Source: Phycisphaerales bacterium
Lineage (GTDB): Bacteria > Planctomycetota > Phycisphaerae > Phycisphaerales > SM1A02
Direction of reading: 5' to 3'
Assembly (NCBI GenBank): GCA_030748805.1
Contig: JASMLG010000076.1
Span: forward strand, 1 to 39,136
Length of the DNA stretch: 39,136 nucleotides
Under the pieces are notes generated by a model. That model did not search any database and was not told the origin of the DNA. It worked only from the letters and a program-made list of their open reading frames with translations. The translations under genes were made by a program, and so were the position numbers. Each line of letters begins with the position of its first letter. Positions within the stretch are counted from its first letter, which is position 1. This document shows, piece by piece, positions 33,287 to 39,136 of the stretch.

Positions 33287-33357
33287 CAGTGGTCAGACCC
33301 TCAGTGGTCCCCTCAGTGGTCCAGTGGTCTCAGTGGTATCAGTGGTGCCTCAGTGGT
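33287..33357. repeat. Seven short CAGTGGT repeats upstream of the BshB1-like gene
   Basis: CAGTGGT occurs seven times at 33287, 33302, 33314, 33322, 33331, 33340 and 33351, with irregular spacing of 8 to 15 bases, mostly preceded by CT or AT. The array ends 22 bases before the ATG of the deacetylase gene, so it lies where its promoter or leader should be. The copies could be slippage products or protein-binding sites. Spacing and unit length exclude a CRISPR array. Confidence 0.7.
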
Positions 33358-33379
33358 AGCGAGTGTAAAATAAAGAGTT

Positions 33380-34060
33380 ATGGCACAGATTTTAGTTGTT
33401 GGACCACATCCTGATGATCAGGAACTTGGAATGGGTGGAAGTATCGCCAAATTTGTTCAGCAGGGTCATGAAGTTTTATTGCTTGATATGACTAGCGGAG
33501 AACCTACACCATTTGGAACTCCAGAATTGAGAGCGAAAGAATCAATCGCAGCAGCGGAACTTCTGGGAGTAAGCAGAACAACTGTCAATCTACCAAACAG
33601 ATTCCTTGAACACTCTGTTGCAGCTAGGCATGCTGTTGCAGCAGTAATAAGAGAGCATCAAGCAGAGATTATCTTTGCACCTTATTTTGAAGATGCACAC
33701 CCCGACCACATGGCAACGACCAGAATTGTCGAAGATGCTCGGTTTGATGCAAAACTAACCAAAATCGACTTGGCTGGGGAGCCAATCTATCCAAAATGGC
33801 TTTTTTACTACTATTGCACACACCTTAGAACAATACCAAACCCGAGTTTTCTTATCGATACAACTGGTTTCTCCCAAAAGAAACGTGAATCTATAGTTGC
33901 TTACGAATCACAGTTTGTTGTTCCAGAAAAGAATCGACCAATAGTTGATTGGATTGAAGCACAAGATAAATATTTTGGCGGTCGAATGAGAACGGAAACA
34001 GCGGAACCTTTTTATACACGTGAGCCTATTGGGCTTAATGGTTTGTCCGAATTAGTTTAA
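33380..34060 (+). CDS. LmbE/PIG-L deacetylase, BshB1-like
   Basis: A 226-aa zinc N-deacetylase. Metal motifs are present: GPHPDDQELGMGGSIAKF at residues about 8-25 and the second His motif in FEDAHPDHMATTR. LLDMTSGEPTPFGTPELRAK and NLPNRFLEHS closely follow BshB1, which deacetylates GlcNAc-malate to GlcN-malate in bacillithiol synthesis. No bshA or bshC is in the window, so another GlcNAc conjugate remains possible. The next gene, a methyltransferase, starts directly after its stop (TAAATG), so the two are probably expressed together. The leader contains the CAGTGGT repeats. Confidence 0.82.
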   Translation: MAQILVVGPHPDDQELGMGGSIAKFVQQGHEVLLLDMTSGEPTPFGTPELRAKESIAAAELLGVSRTTVNLPNRFLEHSVAARHAVAAVIREHQAEIIFAPYFEDAHPDHMATTRIVEDARFDAKLTKIDLAGEPIYPKWLFYYYCTHLRTIPNPSFLIDTTGFSQKKRESIVAYESQFVVPEKNRPIVDWIEAQDKYFGGRMRTETAEPFYTREPIGLNGLSELV

Positions 34061-34828
34061 ATGGAGCAAAGATCAGAAATGTCAACCTCACGTCTTGGTT
34101 ACGCTGATTTTACACACGTAGAAGGTATGACAGACTATATGAAGATTACTCTTGATTGCGTTGACAATCTCGGATCGGAATTAGATGTTCTGGATGTTCC
34201 TGCTGGAAATGGTTTAGTTGTAGATCGCTTAAATGAGATGGGGCACAACGCCACAGGTGGAGACATCAATGAAGCAAGAGAAGGATTTACACGAGTTAAT
34301 ATGGAAGAGCGATTTCCGTTTGAAGATTGCTCTTTCGATGTTGTTACTTGTCTGGAGGGTATAGAGCATGTCCTCGATGGATATCGTTTACTGAAGGAAA
34401 TGGTTCGAGTAATACGACCTGGGGGAACAGTTATTGTTTCCACTCCAAATATCATGAATTTGTACAGTCGATGGTGGTCTTTTTTGTATGGATATCCATT
34501 TCAATTTCCACCGCACGCAATGCAGCAAGTAACAAAAGGTATGGAAATTGACAGGGGGCATATAAACCCCATGAGTTACTTACGTATTCGGTATTTGTTT
34601 GAATCCCTTGGAGTTCAGGTTGTGGACATTTACGGTGATAGGTCAAAGAAAAAACATCTTCTGCCATTTTTTATCCCAGTATTTTTGGTGGGTTGGTTGT
34701 TGGGTAGGAAGCACCGTCGCAGAGAAGACGGTAACAATAATAATCTTCGTTTGGTTTCTAAGCACATGAAATCTAAACCGCTTTTGCTATCCAGATCAAT
34801 CGTAATAGTCGCACAAAAAACGCATTAA
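34061..34828 (+). CDS. Class I SAM-dependent methyltransferase
   Basis: 255 aa, methyltransf_11/23 type. Motif I is DVLDVPAGNGLVVDRL (about 42-57), an acidic residue ends strand two (GGDINEA), motif II is FDVVTCLEGIEHV and motif III is VIRPGGTVIVSTPN. After it comes NLYSRWWSFLYG, common in methyltransferases of sugar or envelope pathways, and a late hydrophobic stretch (LPFFIPVFLVGWLLG) that may touch the membrane. An ATG at 34079 is an alternative start with a better placed GGAG. Substrate is unknown; adjacency to the deacetylase suggests a linked thiol or amino-sugar compound. Its stop overlaps that of dut. Confidence 0.8.
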   Translation: MEQRSEMSTSRLGYADFTHVEGMTDYMKITLDCVDNLGSELDVLDVPAGNGLVVDRLNEMGHNATGGDINEAREGFTRVNMEERFPFEDCSFDVVTCLEGIEHVLDGYRLLKEMVRVIRPGGTVIVSTPNIMNLYSRWWSFLYGYPFQFPPHAMQQVTKGMEIDRGHINPMSYLRIRYLFESLGVQVVDIYGDRSKKKHLLPFFIPVFLVGWLLGRKHRRREDGNNNNLRLVSKHMKSKPLLLSRSIVIVAQKTH

Positions 34829-35268
34829 GCACCAGTTGATCCGAAACCACTACCACCCCGAACTGTCTCATCAAGTTCGTCTACAACTACAAACGTCGCT
34901 TGTACAACTGGCGCAATTATCATTTGTGCAATCCGCATGTTGGGCTCCACAACAAACGGTTCCTCCCCATGATTGATAATCGGAACGCAACATTCACCTC
35001 GATAATCAGCATCAATCGTACCGGGGGCATTAGGCAATGTGATCCCAAACCTAGAAGCGATTCCACTTCTAGGGCGAACTTGCGCCTCATAGTTGTCAGG
35101 AAGTGCCATCGCAAAACCAAGGGGAATCATGCTAATTTCGCCAACTTGGATTGTGATGGGTTCTTCGTTCGCTGAATATAAATCCATTCCCGCTGCATGT
35201 TCTGTCTGATATTTGGGAACTATTGCTGTATCTCTTAGTTTTTTATATTTCACTTTGACAAGGTGCAT
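34825..35268 (-). CDS. dut: Deoxyuridine 5'-triphosphate nucleotidohydrolase
   Basis: Hydrolyses dUTP to dUMP and pyrophosphate. The 147-aa trimeric dUTPase has all five motifs: AAGMDLYSA, RPRSGIASRFGIT, NAPGTIDADYRGE, RIAQMIIAPV and the Gly-rich C-terminus RGGSGFGSTGA. The ATG at 35268 (HLVKVKYKKL) fits the family; the frame is open to 35397 but that part overlaps the divergent gene and shows no similarity. Confidence 0.95.
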   Translation of the reverse strand: MHLVKVKYKKLRDTAIVPKYQTEHAAGMDLYSANEEPITIQVGEISMIPLGFAMALPDNYEAQVRPRSGIASRFGITLPNAPGTIDADYRGECCVPIINHGEEPFVVEPNMRIAQMIIAPVVQATFVVVDELDETVRGGSGFGSTGA

Positions 35269-35309
35269 TTGAACATTGTAATTCCTTGGGGCGTATATGA
35301 TGCAAAGAG

Positions 35310-35906
35310 ATGGAAAAACAACAAATCCCAACATGGGCAATCCACCGCCGCCTGTATGAATGGGTGCTTGGTTTTGCAAAAACACCGCTTGCCCCAATCG
35401 TACTTTTTGTGATTGCTTTTATCGAAGCATTTGTTCCTTTTGTGCCACCAGATGCTCTTTTGATCCCCATGTGTTTGGAAAAGAAGAGTAAATCACTTTT
35501 ATTCGCAGTTATAGCAGTGGTTGGAAGTGTTGCTGGCGCGATGATTGGCTTTTTTGTAATAGCATCATTTATTGCAAGTGGGACCGAATGGATTTTTGGG
35601 TTAGAAATTATTGAAGGCATTGTTGCGGAGTTTGACAAACGTGGAAATACCTATGTATTTATAGCAGCCCTTACTCCTGTGCCATTTTTTGCACTGACTG
35701 TTGCTGCAGGTGTTGCAAAGTTAAACTTTGGTATGTTCCTCGCAGCTTGTGTGATTGGTCGTTCACTTCGTTATGGTATCGAAGCAGGTATTGTCTGGTG
35801 GATTGGAGATGCAGCAAAAACATTCCTCGAAAAGTGGTTCAACCTTATCACAATCGTCGTTTGTGTTGTCGTAGTAATTGGCTGGGCGTTGATGAAGTGG
35901 ATGTAA
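35310..35906 (+). CDS. YqaA-like VTT-domain membrane protein
   Basis: A 198-aa inner-membrane protein related to DedA/SNARE-associated proteins. Helix-rich, with a re-entrant-like EAFVPFVPPDALLIPM segment after the first helix and FIAALTPVPFFALTVAAGV in the place of the DedA Arg motif, as in YqaA proteins. It lies 41 bases from the divergent dut start and one base from the convergent moaA stop. Role unknown, presumably lipid or small-molecule transport across the membrane. It is the second VTT-type protein in the window. Confidence 0.82.
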   Translation: MEKQQIPTWAIHRRLYEWVLGFAKTPLAPIVLFVIAFIEAFVPFVPPDALLIPMCLEKKSKSLLFAVIAVVGSVAGAMIGFFVIASFIASGTEWIFGLEIIEGIVAEFDKRGNTYVFIAALTPVPFFALTVAAGVAKLNFGMFLAACVIGRSLRYGIEAGIVWWIGDAAKTFLEKWFNLITIVVCVVVVIGWALMKWM

Positions 35907-35907
35907 A

Positions 35908-36972
35908 TCACCCTCCGATTCGGCTCATGGTTTTTTCTGGTCTTTGAAAATCGTTGCTGTCCATTCCATGTCCTGCTGACTTAGCCCACATTGCGTTGAT
36001 AAAAAAATGTCGTAGTTCTTCGTCTGTTGCTCCACCTCTAAGTAACGATCTGACACTCCACTCTTCATCACTAAATAAACAAGGGCGTACAGTTCCATCT
36101 GCCATCACTCTCATTCGGTCACACTCACCACAAAATGCTTGGGTAACAGAAGCTATAAAACCAATTCTCCCCTTGCCTTCTTTGAAACGGTAGTTCATCG
36201 ATGTGCTAGTTATGGCATCGTCTTCTCGTATAATTTTATGTTTTGTTTGTATAGTTGCAAGCATCTCAGCAGCGCTAACTACATGTCTTTTTTCCCAGCG
36301 TTTTCCTGCATCAAGTGGCATAAACTCAATTAACCGAATGTCAACTTCATGTTTACGAGCAAATTCAACAAATTTAATAATTTCATCATCGTTAACCCCC
36401 CTCATAACAACAGCATTAACTTTAACTGGCTTAAGCCCTGAATCTCTTGCAATATCAATAGCTCGGATTACAGTATCTAGTGATGTCTGCGCCCTAGTAA
36501 TTGCATCTTTACGTTCTGGTTTAAGTGTATCCAAACTAATTGTAATTCGATTAAGTCCATAGTCCTTCCATCTCTGAACCCATTGCCCCCGAATACGCGA
36601 GCCATTAGTAGTAAGAGCAATATCTTTTAATCCGAATTTTCCGATCTCCTCAAGAAGTTTATCAAGGTGAGGATAAAGAGTTGGCTCCCCCCCAGTTATT
36701 CGAAGTTTTTCTATCCCAAGAGAAATAGCTATTTTAATAACTCGAATATATTCATCAAGAGTAAGTAATTGCATTTTCGGAATGTACTTAATGTCTGGTG
36801 ACATGCAATAAACACACCGAAAATTACACCTATCGGTTACAGATAGCCGCAGGTCTTTGATTTGTCTACCGTGTGCATCGAAGAGCCCAGAAACATTCGT
36901 TGCTTCACTAGGAGCAATCGGAGGATAACCAGTGTTCAAAATGTTAAGAGGAATTGACAAGTTGCATATCAT
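35908..36972 (-). CDS. moaA: GTP 3',8-cyclase
   Basis: Radical-SAM enzyme for the first step of molybdenum cofactor synthesis: GTP to 3',8-cyclo-7,8-dihydro-GTP. The 354-aa protein has the SAM cluster motif CNFRCVYC near residue 49, ITGGEPTLYP, TTNGSRI and SLDTLKPE. The second cluster shows CGECDRMRVMADGTVRPC, and the C-terminal double Gly (SRIGG) needed for MoaC/MoaA function is kept. No other moa or moe gene is in the window. Confidence 0.94.
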   Translation of the reverse strand: MICNLSIPLNILNTGYPPIAPSEATNVSGLFDAHGRQIKDLRLSVTDRCNFRCVYCMSPDIKYIPKMQLLTLDEYIRVIKIAISLGIEKLRITGGEPTLYPHLDKLLEEIGKFGLKDIALTTNGSRIRGQWVQRWKDYGLNRITISLDTLKPERKDAITRAQTSLDTVIRAIDIARDSGLKPVKVNAVVMRGVNDDEIIKFVEFARKHEVDIRLIEFMPLDAGKRWEKRHVVSAAEMLATIQTKHKIIREDDAITSTSMNYRFKEGKGRIGFIASVTQAFCGECDRMRVMADGTVRPCLFSDEEWSVRSLLRGGATDEELRHFFINAMWAKSAGHGMDSNDFQRPEKTMSRIGG

Positions 36973-37041
36973 ACGTAAAAAAAAGCACGAAATACCGCAG
37001 TAATTTACGAGATTGAAAAATCTTCTAGTAGCATCTCAGCT

Positions 37042-37815
37042 ATGAAATACTTAATAAGTTTGTTGGTTTCATCTATGGTGATGGGAGAAACTTGGATGGT
37101 CCCAAGTGAATGCCAAACGATTCAAGCAGCGATTGACGAAGCGAAAGATGGCGATACGATTCTTGTGTCTGTTGGAGTGTGGAAGGAGAGAATAGACATC
37201 TCAGGCAGAACCCTGCAAATCCTGAGTGAAATGGGGGCAGAAGAGACAGTAATTGATGGTGGCAAACAGGGAACGGTGATAACTAGCACAAGCGGAAACG
37301 GAGTCATTGTTGAGGGTTTTACAATTCGAAACGGCAATTCAAAATTTGGTGGAGGAACTTTTTTACTTAATTCTGCTCCAACATTTCGACTTTGCATGTT
37401 TGACTTTAATACTGCAGAGAACGGTGGTGGGGTCTATGCTCAAGGTGGCAATCCAATTTTTGAACAGTGTACTTTTTCATTTAACTGCGCAAAACAGGGA
37501 GATGGGATATGGGCAAAACATTCTCGACCTGAATTGACTGCATGTATTTTTGCAGGAGATTCTATTGGCTGGGAGAGTGGCGAGATGGTGACGGTTAGAG
37601 ACACAAATAGCCCCGCAGGCGCGTGTTGTATTCGAGACGTTTGCGTCCAAACAGCATCTGTTGCATGCTGGGAAGCTGGTGGAATTTATCGAGGTGAAGC
37701 TACAACTTGTGTTGAAGCATGCGATCCTATTTGTGATGAAGATGTTACGGGCGATGGTGTTGTTAATTTAACAGACGTTTTACGGGTTATTTCCGCTTTT
37801 GGGTTTTGCCCATGA
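37042..37815 (+). CDS. Secreted beta-helix protein with Cys-rich module and dockerin-like tail
   Basis: 257 aa. A signal peptide (LISLLVSSMVMG) is followed by a right-handed parallel beta-helix (about 20-180) of pectate-lyase-like repeats (TIQAAIDEAKDGDTILVSVG, FTIRNGNSKFGGG, ENGGGVYAQGGNPIFEQCTF). Next comes a Cys-rich motif (AGACCIRDVCVQTASVACWE and following, to about 222) of a type I know from planctomycete secreted proteins. The end is half a dockerin-like calcium loop (DVTGDGVVNLTDVLRVISAF) closing with GFCP. It is shorter than typical members. No enzyme active site is visible; a surface or adhesive role is likely. Confidence 0.8.
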   Translation: MKYLISLLVSSMVMGETWMVPSECQTIQAAIDEAKDGDTILVSVGVWKERIDISGRTLQILSEMGAEETVIDGGKQGTVITSTSGNGVIVEGFTIRNGNSKFGGGTFLLNSAPTFRLCMFDFNTAENGGGVYAQGGNPIFEQCTFSFNCAKQGDGIWAKHSRPELTACIFAGDSIGWESGEMVTVRDTNSPAGACCIRDVCVQTASVACWEAGGIYRGEATTCVEACDPICDEDVTGDGVVNLTDVLRVISAFGFCP

Positions 37816-37840
37816 CACACCAAATGTCTATACTTACCGT

Positions 37841-38056
37841 ATGTCCTACGAAGAAGAACTTCGAGATAGACCGCATCCTAAGCAAATTGAAATTTGGAAG
37901 AGAATGTCTCCTTATGAACGATTCCAAATCAGTGAATCACTTCGCGTTGGAGCCATTGAACTACGTAAATCTGTTTTGCTACAAAAGAATCCTTCAATCA
38001 CTGAAGATGAGCTGAAGCAAAAAATCGATGAATTCATTCTCTATGGAACAGGTTAA
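37841..38056 (+). CDS. Small conserved-looking protein preceding a nucleotidyltransferase
   Basis: 71 aa from ATG 37841 (SYEEELRDRPHPKQIEIWKR). Charged and helical: a PHPKQIEIWKRMSPYERFQI block then a second helix with ITEDELKQKIDEFILYG. No known domain. The pattern MSP.ER.....L resembles small partner proteins found before nucleotidyltransferase genes in planctomycetes. Its end overlaps the following gene by 14 to 29 bases depending on start choice, so the two form a unit, possibly a toxin-antitoxin-like pair (inferred). Confidence 0.65.
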   Translation: MSYEEELRDRPHPKQIEIWKRMSPYERFQISESLRVGAIELRKSVLLQKNPSITEDELKQKIDEFILYGTG

Positions 38057-38594
38057 GTGGCTGCGACATTTCATCGTTCCTTTGGAACAGGCAAAATTAA
38101 CGTACATGGTTACCGGCTCAGTGGTTAGTATTGCTAAAGGCGAACCCCGCCTTACATTGGATGTGGATTTTGTAATTTCTTTGAATGCACAAGAAATAAT
38201 AAAAATCAGTGATTGTTTCCCGGACAGTGAATATTATTGCCCACCAAGCGAAGTTATTCAAAAGGAAATGTGTGCAAAGAAGGGGAGCTTTAATGTTATT
38301 AACCACGAGACAGGAATGAAGGCGGATTTTTTCCTGAGCATTAACGACCCATTGCACCTCTGGGGTTTAGAAAAAAGGACTCGTTGTTCATTTGAGGACC
38401 TAGAGTTTTGGATTGCTCCAAGCGAATATGTCATCATAAGGAAATTGGAATATTTCAAAGATAGTGGATCAAGTAAACATTTGCGTGATATTTATGGTCT
38501 TGTGAAAATTGACGATACGATTGATATGCCTTGGCTACAAAAAGAAATTGCTTCCCGAAATCTTTTTGAGCAGTGGGAGCAGGTCGGGGTGTAG
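38043..38594 (+). CDS. Nucleotidyltransferase-like protein (AbiEii/MNT type)
   Basis: 183 aa from ATG 38043; an ATG at 38028 would add five residues. The Pol-beta-type nucleotidyltransferase core is recognisable: a helix, then MVTGSVVSIAKGEPRLTLDV with DVDFVI giving the D-x-D metal pair, and a third acidic residue likely in MKADFFLS. The GG/GS motif is reduced to GS. The C-terminal part (APSEYVIIRKLEYFKDSGSS, KHLRDIYGLV) is typical of the AbiEii-related group. It overlaps the small gene upstream. Downstream it abuts a CCCCGCGGG repeat and an IS110-like remnant. Confidence 0.72.
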   Translation: MEQVKWLRHFIVPLEQAKLTYMVTGSVVSIAKGEPRLTLDVDFVISLNAQEIIKISDCFPDSEYYCPPSEVIQKEMCAKKGSFNVINHETGMKADFFLSINDPLHLWGLEKRTRCSFEDLEFWIAPSEYVIIRKLEYFKDSGSSKHLRDIYGLVKIDDTIDMPWLQKEIASRNLFEQWEQVGV

Positions 38595-38617
38595 AAAAAC
38601 TACCCCGCGGGTCGTTT
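38595..38617. repeat. CCCCGCGGGTCGTTT repeat, copy 1
   Basis: A-rich lead-in followed by CCCCGCGGGTCGTTT, starting immediately after the nucleotidyltransferase stop. Copies 2 and 3 follow at 38773-38795 and 38811-38836. The centre CCCGCGGG is a perfect palindrome. Confidence 0.7.
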
Positions 38618-38772
38618 CTCGATCTCCGTTTACTCGCGAATCAGGAAAATGGAAGGGTCGACGATCATGCTCTGGTGGTCGGCGGGACGTGCGAAGCGCA
38701 CTGTACATGGCCGTCTTAAACGCGAGGAATCACAACCTTGTGATAAAGAAATTTGCTGATCGACTTGCAGAG
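38618..38772 (+). pseudogene. IS110-family transposase remnant (C-terminal domain piece)
   Basis: One frame reads FTRESGKWKGRRSCSGGRRD followed by VRSALYMAVLNARNHNLVI and KKFADRLAE, which is the middle of the Transposase_20 domain of IS110-family enzymes (usual pattern: SGKWRGKR.I.GGR..VR.ALYMAAL.A.RHNPV). The N-terminal RuvC-like DEDD catalytic domain and the last part are missing, so it is about 50 residues of a roughly 340-residue protein and cannot be active. The remnant is bounded on both sides by the same CCCGCGGGTCGTTT repeat. Confidence 0.75.
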
Positions 38773-38795
38773 AAAAACAATCCCGCGGGTCGTTT
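38773..38795. repeat. CCCGCGGGTCGTTT repeat, copy 2
   Basis: Same sequence as copy 1 with AATCCC in place of CTACCCC. It directly follows the truncated end of the IS110-like remnant. Confidence 0.7.
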
Positions 38796-38810
38796 ATATT
38801 ATCTGAATGA

Positions 38811-38836
38811 AAAAAACTACCCCGCGGGAAAGTTTA
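38811..38836. repeat. CCCCGCGGG repeat, copy 3
   Basis: A-run, CTACCCCGCGGG and then AAAGTTTA. It keeps the palindrome but differs after it, and overlaps the stop codon of the DUF59 gene by three bases. Confidence 0.6.
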
Positions 38837-39136
38837 TTGCTTGTCAATGGTTAGCCCCGTTGTCCCATCATTGTGTTTTGCAAGCATGTGGTTGATGTCA
38901 ATATCCATGAGTTCAAGTGTTGCTTTCCCTCGCTTGGTTAAGTCCGCAATACTCCAAGCGGGTTCCCAGCAGAGTTCAACTTTAACGTTCGTTACACCAT
39001 CCACCATCGAGACGACCTCAAAGACCTGTGTAGGCATCATGTCCGCAACAGGACAGTTCGGAGTTGTTAGCGTCATTTCAATATTCACAACCCCATCGTT
39101 GATATCTAGTTTACGGATTAACCCGAGATCATAAAT
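38834..39136 (-). CDS. DUF59/MIP18-family Fe-S assembly protein (partial at right edge)
   Basis: About 100 C-terminal residues are visible; the frame is open through the window edge (IYDLGLIRKLDINDGVVNIE), so the start lies outside. The family core is clear: YDLGLI, MTLTTPNCPVADMMP with the conserved Cys, a helix, VKVELCWEPAWSIADLT and the final helix. DUF59 proteins (SufT, PaaD, MIP18) help assemble or insert iron-sulfur clusters. Context outside the window would decide between SufT-like and others. A short in-frame ATG at 39088 is inside the conserved domain and not the real start. Confidence 0.88.
   Translation of the reverse strand: MYDLGLIRKLDINDGVVNIEMTLTTPNCPVADMMPTQVFEVVSMVDGVTNVKVELCWEPAWSIADLTKRGKATLELMDIDINHMLAKHNDGTTGLTIDKQ

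Noticed and set aside
33287..33357. CRISPR-like array
   Set aside because: Units are only seven bases, gaps are irregular and shorter than any spacer, and no cas gene is present.
38509..38895. A single 128-residue open frame across the nucleotidyltransferase end, transposase remnant and DUF59 end
   Set aside because: Only its middle resembles a protein family (IS110); the ends are other genes read in the wrong frame, and repeats interrupt it.

Overview
The window looks like a chromosomal segment of a Gram-negative planctomycete, most likely from the Phycisphaerae or a related marine, AT-leaning and compact lineage. This placement is inferred from gene content. The signs are a BamA/Skp/LpxD/LpxC-FabZ/LpxA outer-membrane block, an ExbB-ExbD-ExbD-vWA cluster, a secreted beta-helix protein ending in a Cys-rich motif plus a dockerin-like tail, a UVR-motif protein, a type II DAHP synthase and a eukaryote-type UDP-sugar pyrophosphorylase. 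Genes are densely packed. Many starts overlap the preceding stop (ATGA or TAATG), and several convergent pairs abut or share a TTAA stop overlap.

Layout: (1) 1-4.5 kb: the end of a possible ion channel, a pair of ketosynthases (one with a complete Cys-His-His triad, one lacking both His), an intergenic stretch with two copies of a 92-bp palindromic repeat, and a type II DAHP synthase starting 10 bases after tRNA-Leu(UAG). (2) 4.5-7.9 kb: a DoxX-like membrane protein, then a membrane-anchored vWA protein, ExbB and two ExbD proteins, apparently one energised envelope complex. (3) 7.9-10.7 kb: a primary-type sigma factor, a UVR-motif protein and GcvT. (4) 10.8-17.9 kb: outer-membrane biogenesis, with BamA, two Skp/OmpH-like chaperones, LpxD, an LpxC-FabZ fusion and LpxA. 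(5) 17.9-19.4 kb: three small poorly characterised proteins. (6) 19.4-25.3 kb: a type IV filament operon with a PilT-like ATPase, a PilC/GspF platform, two prepilins and between them a very large GspK/PilX-like protein with calcium-loop-like motifs.

(7) 25.4-28.4 kb, minus strand: a four-gene overlapping operon, pdxJ, a Nudix hydrolase, a PTPS/QueD-family protein with Glu in place of the catalytic Cys, and glmM. (8) 28.4-32.3 kb: PhoU, a UAP1-like pyrophosphorylase (which could act after GlmM to make UDP-GlcNAc), a DedA protein and a nucleotide-kinase-like protein with a deoxyribosyltransferase-like end. (9) 32.3-37 kb: TruA, a repeat-rich intergenic region, a BshB1-like deacetylase with a methyltransferase, dUTPase, a YqaA-like protein and MoaA. 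(10) 37-39.1 kb: the beta-helix/dockerin-like protein, a small-protein plus nucleotidyltransferase pair, an IS110-like transposase remnant between CCCGCGGG repeats, and the end of a DUF59/MIP18 protein running off the right edge.

The main candidates for something new are the vWA protein in the position of TonB beside ExbB/ExbD/ExbD, the oversized minor pilin in a compact filament operon without a PilB-type ATPase, the half-degenerate ketosynthase pair, and the kinase-like/deoxyribosyltransferase-like fusion. All assignments come from reading motifs by eye; no searches were run.
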